A DNA stretch of 64,000 nt from Collimonas humicola (GTDB lineage: Bacteria > Pseudomonadota > Gammaproteobacteria > Burkholderiales > Burkholderiaceae_D), in assembly GCF_018304945.1 (NCBI RefSeq), contig NZ_JAGQEE010000003.1, positions 124,001-188,000 of the forward strand, written 5' to 3'. Shown here one piece after another: positions 15,105 to 24,100 of the stretch. Below the pieces are notes generated by a model, which was not told where the DNA came from, did no database searches, and saw only the letters and a program-made list of their open reading frames with translations. Positions within the stretch are counted from its first letter, which is position 1. Every line of letters starts with the position of its first letter. Position numbers and translations under genes: made by a program.

Positions 15105-18100
15105 CACTTTTTCCCTTCCATATTATTTTTGATGCCATTAATGGCAGCGTTACCAACTTCAGAACCAAATCCTCCAGCCGCAGCGCTTCCAATTGCCGGA
15201 AAATTGTTTGATCCGAATAAATTCCATCCAGAAGAGCCTAACCAAGTTCCAGTCGCAGCCCAATTGGATCCATTAATAGTTGGTTTCAAGGAGGAGGTTA
15301 CGACACCACTAAACCAGTATCCAAGGCCATATCCTGCGGCGGCAGCCGTGCCATTTGCAAAAGCTCCAAAGGCAACACTTTTGTTCTCTCCATTGAAGAA
15401 ATTATTCATCGCCGTCCCTGCCGCTCCACCAACCGCATTCACCCCAACGTTCCACAAAAGCTTGCCATATGTCCCGGTAAATCCAGTAAGGAAACTTACC
15501 CCTACATCTATTGGATTAATCGCCCCACTAGGACTCTGAATATACTGCGCAGTAGCATTGATTCCCGCAGTAATTGCCCCTGCGCCTAACGGCGAAGCCC
15601 ACGTCCCAGAGCCAAGCGCACCACCTGCGCTAAAAATCGGTACGCCAGAAATATCAAGCAATAAAGAAGGCGCTGCCACCCCCATCCGAAGCAATATTCC
15701 GGCTGTAATTGGATCCATCGTTGGTGTGGTTGCGCCGCTACCCCAACCCGGCAAACCATATCGCGCAGTTGTGTTTTCTTGGGCGCTCGGCTGATATAGT
15801 CCCAAGCAATTATATGGCGGGGCACATGAAGCAACCTCCTGTTGAGCAAGTTTATTGCGTTGATCAATCATTTGCGTGCCCTGAGTGCAAGCAGCAGCGT
15901 TACCCTTTCCACCGTCGCAGGATGCTACTAGTTGATCGAGCTTGTCTTTGTTGGTCTGGTCAAGAACATTCAAGGCAATCACTAGATTGCAAGCCTTGGC
16001 GTCGCCCGTATCACACACACTTTGCGCTTGGCTTCTAAGAAGATTCTGTTTTGGTGATAACCAATTGTTCGTCGCCGCGTTCTGCGCAATACTTGCTCCC
16101 ACGTTGGCATTGAGCGCTGAACCTCCCGTGGCGCCTGCCACCAGCGCACCCACTGCTGTCGACAAGCCAATCACCGTTTGCATCTGACCAGCGTCCAATT
16201 TTTCAGGATGAAAGGTCCCGTTCGCGTCATAAGCGCCCGGATACAATTGACGAGTAATTTCTTGCGCAGCGTATTCACCTGCCGCGCCAGCGCCAGCACC
16301 TCCCAAGGCACTAGTGCCATTGGCGGCGGCAAGGATACCACCTAGCACGGCATGGGTAAGAACTTGCAGCGTCTGGTTGTCATGGCCAGGTTGCGCGAAA
16401 TATTCGCCAATTGCCTGTGCCGCATACGGCGCGCTGGCATTGGCTGCAAGCTGACCAATTCCTTCGCCAGCCACGCCGCCAACCAACAATCCCGTTACGA
16501 CTTTTAAAGCACGGGCGTTATCGCCCGTTGGTCCCCAGCTAGTCGCTGTTGCCTTTGCATCGTTGAATGCCCGTTGCGCGTTGTCACGGTTTTGGGTGGC
16601 GAGATCGAGCGCTTGCTGGGCGTTGTCCTTTTGATCTGGCGTACTGTTGTCGAGAGCAGCCTGCGCCTGCGCTAATTTTTCATTGGCGATGTCGAGAGCA
16701 CCATTCGCTAGATTAGCTTGCTTGGTTGCTACGACAGCCTGATCGTTGGCGATTTGCGCACTGGTCGCAATCACAGTATTAGCGGCGGCCGCCATGGCCT
16801 GCTGATTGTTCATCACGTTTTTCAGATCAGGCAAGGGAACAATGGCGGTATTCGCCGTCGCCAGATCGGTATGCGCCCCCAGCCCGGCAGCAGTCGTCAT
16901 GCTCTGTCCGCCGATCTTGATGTTGCCATCGGTCAGCGTGCCGTACGTAGTGGAGCTGCCACTGCTGCTCTCGAACAACGGGATGCCAGGAGTGACATTC
17001 GGATTGCTAGCGCCAGAGCCGGTTTGTGCCGGTGCTTTACCTGAGCTGCTGCCGTCGAGGCTTCCGCTGACGCCACCCGACATGCTCACCGTATCCGCCG
17101 AGTAATCCATCTTGTTGGCGATGTTTTCTACCGTGAGGGAATTGGCTGTCAGATCAGACTTGCCGGCATTGGTACTGGCAATCGCGCCGCCCTTCAGGGC
17201 CACCGTATCGGCTGTCACATGATAGCCGCCGTTCCCAGCAAACAATCCAGACTGTTGGTTGACCGCATTGCTGCTGCCGTTGGCGGTCGATTGCCCCACG
17301 TTGCCCGATGCATCCCACGCCGTGCCGAAGGAAATCTGTACGCGCCCGCCTACGCTGCTTTGTTCATTGTGCTGGGTGGCAGTATCTTGCACCGATGTGA
17401 TCGCCAGTGCGCCGCCGACATCTGCATTGATCGTATCGGCCTTGACGGTGGCGCCTGTCAACGTTGTATCCCCCTTGGACTTCAAGGTGACGGTGTTGCC
17501 GCTCAACTGCGTATTGCTGTTCGTCGTTGCAGTATTGTTGTAGTTGCCGTTTGCCACATTCGCCGTGGCATACGCATACGCGCCGGTGCGCGCACCGACT
17601 TCATAACCCACGCCGATTTCTACGCCGGCACTGTGGTTGCTGCCGCTACTGGTAGTCGTACTCTGCCCGGCATCGAGCAGGATATTTCTGGCTGAATCGA
17701 GCGTCAATGTCTTACCCGCAGCATCGCCGGCAGCAATATGCGCACCGGTCGCATGGATGTCGCCTTCCGTGCTGGTCAGAGTGACGTTGCCGCCGCCCTG
17801 AATGCTGCTGCCCTGGGCCTGACTGTAATTGCTGCGGTCCTGGCTATTGGCCGTCGCAAAACCGACGCCCACTTCAGCTTTGAACAATTCACCGCTCCCG
17901 GCTCCGCCCACGGCGGCACTGGCAGCGCTGGCGACTTGATATCCGTTCGATGCCGCTGCCAGGCCTTGCATGGCTTGCAGGCGGCCGTCCGATTTCTTCG
18001 CATTCTCCAGATTGTTGCCAAGATCGATCAGCGGCGAGGTGACTCGGGCGAATGCGCCTATTTTCAGGTCGGAGCTGCTCTGGTCGCTATTGCCGGTATT

Positions 18101-21100
18101 GACGGCTGTGTTGATGTCAATCGATTTGCCGACGATGTTGACGTCCTGAGCTGCCAGCACATTACTGGCTGTTTGCGTGTATTTTTCTCCGGCGCTGAGG
18201 CTGACGTTGCCTTGCAAACTGCCGACATTGGAAGCAACCTGGGTGATACTGGTATTGTTGTTTTGGCTCTTGTCGTTACTGTAACCCGCAAAGCGCTCCG
18301 TATCCGAAATCACGACCTTGCCGATGGCCTGGCTATTACTCTGGTTCGCGTTCGTCAGCGTATTCTGCCCGCTTTGGATAGTCAGGTTTTTTGCCGCATT
18401 GATGCTCAGATCGCTGGTGGCCACCAGATTGGCTGCGGTCAGATTGATGTCGCCGTCTGTCGTCGCCAGCATGGCCTTGCCGCCTGCCGAGAGCGTGGTG
18501 CCCGTGACGGTGTCGGTGCTGCCGTTGCCATTGCCTTTGCTGTTAAATACCCCAACCGGCATATTGCCGCGGTTATCCGTGCTCCAGCCCTTGGCGGCAT
18601 TGGTTTGTCCTTGCGTCTCGAAGCTGTGCGCCACATCCAGGTTGATATTGTCTTTGGCAATCAGCGTGGCATCGCCGCCGGAGCTCATCGCTGCGCCCTG
18701 ACTCGTGATGCTGCCGCCGGTGGCCAATACCGTCAGGTTCTTACCCGCCGTGAGCGAGCTGACCTGGGCGATGCTGGTCGCATGATCCTGTGTGCCACTG
18801 CTACTGTTCGATCCGGCCTGAAACACCACCGGCGTACTCGCTGCCAGCGTGCCGTCGCCTATCGCATCGCCATATTTAGTGCTCTTGCCCAAAAAGCTGG
18901 TGCTCGGATTGCCGCTGGCGCTTTGCTGATAGGCGCTCTTGAAGGCCGCGACAGGGTTGAGCGTCAATCCTACCGATAGGCCGCTGGAGCTCGATTGCTG
19001 GCTGCTGTGCTCCACGCTGGTGTTCTGCGCGGCGGAGAGATCCACATTCTTACCGATCAATGTGAGATTTTGGCCGGCGCTGATATCCGAGGCCACCACG
19101 CTCAAGTCCTGTCCCGCCTGAATCCGCGTATTGCCATTGATCGAGGTAATGCTCGAACCTTGTTGCATGACCGTCGCTACACTCTCCTCGCTACTACCAC
19201 TGGATTTACCATAGCCGACGCTGGCAACACCAGCCGAGAATCCCGCCGTGAAACCGGATTTTTTCTGCTCGTGGCTGACATCCGTCTGACTGGTATCTTG
19301 TACCGACACGATGGCGACCTTGCCGTTGGTGGCCGCCAGCGACACATCGTTGATACCGATGACATTGCTGCCGCGCACCGTCAGATCATTGGCTGCCGTG
19401 ATGCTCACCTGATTCCCTGCCACGGTGCTGCCCTGGGCCACGTCGCCCGTCATGGTGCGCACGTCATGGCTGCTGCTGCTCGACATAAAGCCTTTGTGGC
19501 TGCTCTTGTCCTCCTGGCTGAAATCGTTGTGCAGCATGGCCTCGCCCACGGTCACGTTGCCGGTCGACCCCAGGATGGCATTGCCCTTGCCGTCGGCATT
19601 GTTGCCGCCACTGATGGCGCTGGCCGTCACCGTGAGATCTTTCGCCGGTGCGCCTTTGACCAATACCGCATTGCCGAAGGCATCTTGCTGTGCGCCAGCC
19701 AGCACCGTCGCGTTGCCGCCGGCCGTTAAAGTACTGCCAACTGCCGCCTGGTTATGCTGGTCAATGACTTGCGAGCCATCCTTGCTGCTGCCGTCGGTAT
19801 GGTAGCTGCTGCTGTCGGTGGCGTTTTTAATGGTCAGATTCCCACCTGCTGCGACCAGCATGTCCTTGCCTGAGGACAGGTTACTGCCGGTGACAGTAAG
19901 ATCGCCCCCACTCATCACGCCAAGACTGCCGCCTGCGGCCACTGTGCTACCGACTGCATGGGTGGACTGCATATCGGTATGGGTGTTACCGGCCGGCGTC
20001 ACATAATGCGATCCCGTCGACACCGTTTCCACATTGATGGCGTTACCGGCGATCAGCGCCGCATTGCCGCCGGCACTGACTTGCGCGCCCTGCAAGGTCA
20101 GGTTCTGCCCGGCAGACATGATCAGATTATTCGTCGCAGCAATCGTCCCCACAGCACCGACAGCGGTGATGGCGGACATGTTGTTGCCGAAGTTGGTGAT
20201 CGCGGTATTCGTCGTCGACTGATCGAGAATATTATTGCCGGCAAACAGACCAACATTGCCACCGGAGATCGTGCCGCCAATATTGCTGATGTCATGATCG
20301 GCGGCCAGTGCCAGCTGCTTCGTCGCCGAGTAAGTACCGCCATTGTTGGTAATATCCGTGCCCTTGATACTCACCGAGTCGCCGGCAATCAATGCGCCCG
20401 TCGGCGATAAATCCATGTTCTTGGCCAGATACACCTGCGGCACCAGGACCGTTTGCTGGCTGCCGTCCGGCAGGGTCACGATTTGACTGACCAGCCAGAC
20501 GATGTCGGTGGTCAGCGCCGCCATCTGCGCGTCACTGAGCGCCATACCGGGGACCATATTGAATTGCTTGGCGTACTGCACGCCGCTGGTCATCAACGAT
20601 TTATATTCATCTTCCGCACTGGCGTAACCATGCAGATAGCGCATGCCGGTCAGGTTGGTGACCTGGTCCGTGACCAGTTTTTCTTCATAGAAGCCGTCAC
20701 CTAATCTCTTTTGCGTCGCTGCCGGATTGATGTCCAAAAGGTTCAGCATGTAGTCGCTGGAAATGAAATTTCCGTATTGCGTAAAGCGTGGATCGGTTTC
20801 GACCAGATATGGCTGATTCGCCTTCGGCTTGATCTGGTACAAGCCATTCGTCGGCAGCACCGTATTGACTGCACCAGCGCGCGCACCGTCCACGACACGC
20901 GCAGCACCTGGCGTGGAGGTACTGCCACCGTTGGCGACCGTCGACACGCCACCCACCGCTGCCTGGCTTCCTGCCGGTACACCGCTGATGGTGTTATTGG
21001 TGGCCAGGGCCAACGGTGCAATACCGTCACCCAAGCCCAGCGAGGCGGCGCTCTGGCCTACCGGCCGGTTCGATACGCCCACGCTGGTATTGCTGATTTG

Positions 21101-24100
21101 ACCGCCTGTGATCGACACGGCCTGATTACTGGTGATCGTGCCGCCGGCGACGCCGATGTTTTGCGTGATTGGCGTGTTGCTCCAGGATGTCCATTGCACC
21201 GGCGTCGAGCCATCCATATTGGCGCTACCGAATCCGCTCTGATTGTTCGAGGTATAGGTGCGCGTCAACTGGGTGGCGGTATTGACGATTTTACTGTTGT
21301 TGCTGCCGTCTGCTGAGGCGACGCCGTCAATCGTCAGGTTGCCGCCGGCGGCGATTTGTCCATTGTTATTGTTGAGCTGCGTGCCAACGGCGATATGCAT
21401 GTCGCCGCCGGAGGTAATCTTGGCCGGCGCACCGGAAGTCGATGCCAGTTGCGTTTCGGTGACGACTTGATGCGCAATGCGCTGCACCTCAACCGGATAG
21501 CTGCCGGGGTAATCGGCCTGACTGCGGAAGGTGCCACTCCAGATCGTCGTGTTCGGCGTGGTGTAGTCCTTATCGGTTTCCAGGCGCACGCAATTGGTCG
21601 TGCAACCGCCATATTGATTCGAGTAGGTGATCGAGCTGACCGTATTCTGAATCACGTCATTGCTGTGTTCCGACCAGGCATTGCCGTTGGCGACCTTATC
21701 CGGATTGGTTTGATTATCCAGACGTGCCGTGACATAAATGGTCTGGGTACCCGCAGTCGGCGCGACACGCGACTGGCCACCGTACAGGATATTAGCTCCA
21801 CCATTGGGCAAGGGATACGTCAAATCGCTTTGCAGCCATTCAAAGGCGGAATCGGTCGGCGCCAGTTTCACGACCACCTTATAGATCAGGTAGCCATCGG
21901 GCGTGACGACCGGTGTGCTGGAGATGATCTGCGACGGATCCAGATAATAGGCATCCTGAATCCGTGTATTGGCATTCTTTAAAGGATTGCCGCCGCCAAA
22001 CGACGGCGATGGACGCATGGAAGACCACCAGGACGGCATGGTCATGGTCGTGTTGGTATCCGAGATGGTCACCGTGTTGGTCGTCACATTCTGCCGCACG
22101 TTGTTGATCTGGTTCGCGGCGACATTCAAGGTGCCATCGGCTTCGATGGTCGACGACATATTATTGATGGTGCCGGTCTGGTTGAACAAGTAGCCATTGG
22201 CATCTTTGGCCCCGTTAGCGGCCATGTTCAAATCGCCCAGACTATAGAGCGTCGCGCCATTCTGATTGTTGACCGTGCCCGTCACCCACAGATTGACCTG
22301 GTTGACGCCGGCGATGATCGCCGCGGCGCCGTCATTGGTCAACGTCGCGGCATTGGCGGTGACGGTATTGCCGATCAGCGTCCCGGTGTTGGTCAACAGG
22401 TTGCTGGTGGTATTGACATTATTGCCCTCGATACGACCCGCGTTCGTGATGTTGCCGGATCCGGCATTGACGGTGGTGGTGCCAGTCGTGGTATCACCCG
22501 GATTGCCGGAGGCGATGTCCGCACCGGCCTGGTTGACCACATTGGCGGCGTTGACGGTGATATTTCCCGCTGCGGCCAGCGTTGCCGTGTTGGTTAATGT
22601 GCCGGTGGTCGAGAAGGTCAGATTGCGGTTCGCCGTGATCTGGTTGCCAGCATCGTAGGTATAGTTACCCTGCAGGCTGACATTACCGTCGCGGCCGGCG
22701 ACGATCTTGCCGTCACCGACCAAGGCATTGGCGGTCAGGCTCAAATCGACATCGCTGCCCACCGACCCATTGGTATTCGTCAACGTGCCGGTGGCAATGG
22801 TAACCCCGCCGCCACTACCGGCCGGATTCGCAATGGAGCCGCTGCTATTGTCGATACTGGAAGTCGTTAGGGCGACGCTGCCGCCGCTGATGCCGCCGCC
22901 GACGTTGGTCAGCGTTGCGCCCGGCTGATTCATTGTCAGCGCGCCGGTTGCGAGCAATTGGCCGGCGGTGTTGTCGACACTGCTTGTTGTATTCAGATTT
23001 AACGCGCCGCCGGCGACGATATGACCGCCTTGTGTGTTAGACAGCGTCGGCGTCGCAATCGTAACGTCACCGGCGCCGCCTATCAGGCCAGCGCCGGTCA
23101 CGCCGGACGGGTCAGCATTGGTAATGCTGCTCGTGCCGGAAATCGTCGTCAGGCCGGTGCCGACATTGATGATCTTGCCGTTCGTGTTGTCGACCGTACT
23201 ACCCGACACCTGCAGCTGATTCGCGCTGCCCAGCGATTCGATCTTGCCGCCGATGTTGGTCAATGCGCCTTGGGCCGTGGTGAACACGTTGACCATACCC
23301 TCCATCGCACCGTTCGTATTGTCCAACGTGCTACCCGATGACACTGATAAATTACCGAGCGCTCCGATGGCGCCAGCGACATTGCTGATGCTGCCGGCGG
23401 CTGCCGAAACCGCACCCTTGCCGCTGATGCTACCCGCGTCGTTGGCTAACGCCTGGGCGACATTCACCGCAATCGCGCCTGTGCCGAGATTTTGGATTTT
23501 ACCGGCAGCGTTGTTGAGCGATTGCGCGTTGACGGTCGCCCCAGCCGTCGCACCTTCGATGGTGCCACCCTGGTTATTGACTTGCCCGGCGGTTGCATTG
23601 ACGGCCACCGCCGCACCGCCGATATAGCCGCCCTGGCTGTTGTCGATAGTGGACGTACTGGTGACGGACTCGTTGCCCACCGCCGTCAGCTTGCCGCCCT
23701 GGTTCACGATGGAACTGGCCGTGATTGTTCCCGCGCCATTGGTGCCCAGCACACCGCCGTTGTTGGACAGCGCCCCGGTTTGGATGGTCAGCGCACCTGT
23801 TCCCATATGAGCAACAGAACCGCCGTTGTTATTCAAGGTGGCCGGCGCCAGTGTCAAGTTGCGAGCCAATACGCCGATCATGCCGTTGCTGTTGTCGAGC
23901 AGCTGCGACACATTGATCGTGGCCGTGCCGTTGGCATTGTTCTGGATGATTTGACCGCCAGCGTTTTTAAGGTTGCTGGCCTCCAGGTCAATGGTGCCCG
24001 CCCCCAGCACGCCGCCGCTGTTGTCGAGGGTGGTCGCCGTCACCGTTGCGCTACTTGGGTTCGTCGTGGATCCGGCCTGGATCTTGCCGCCGCTATTGGT

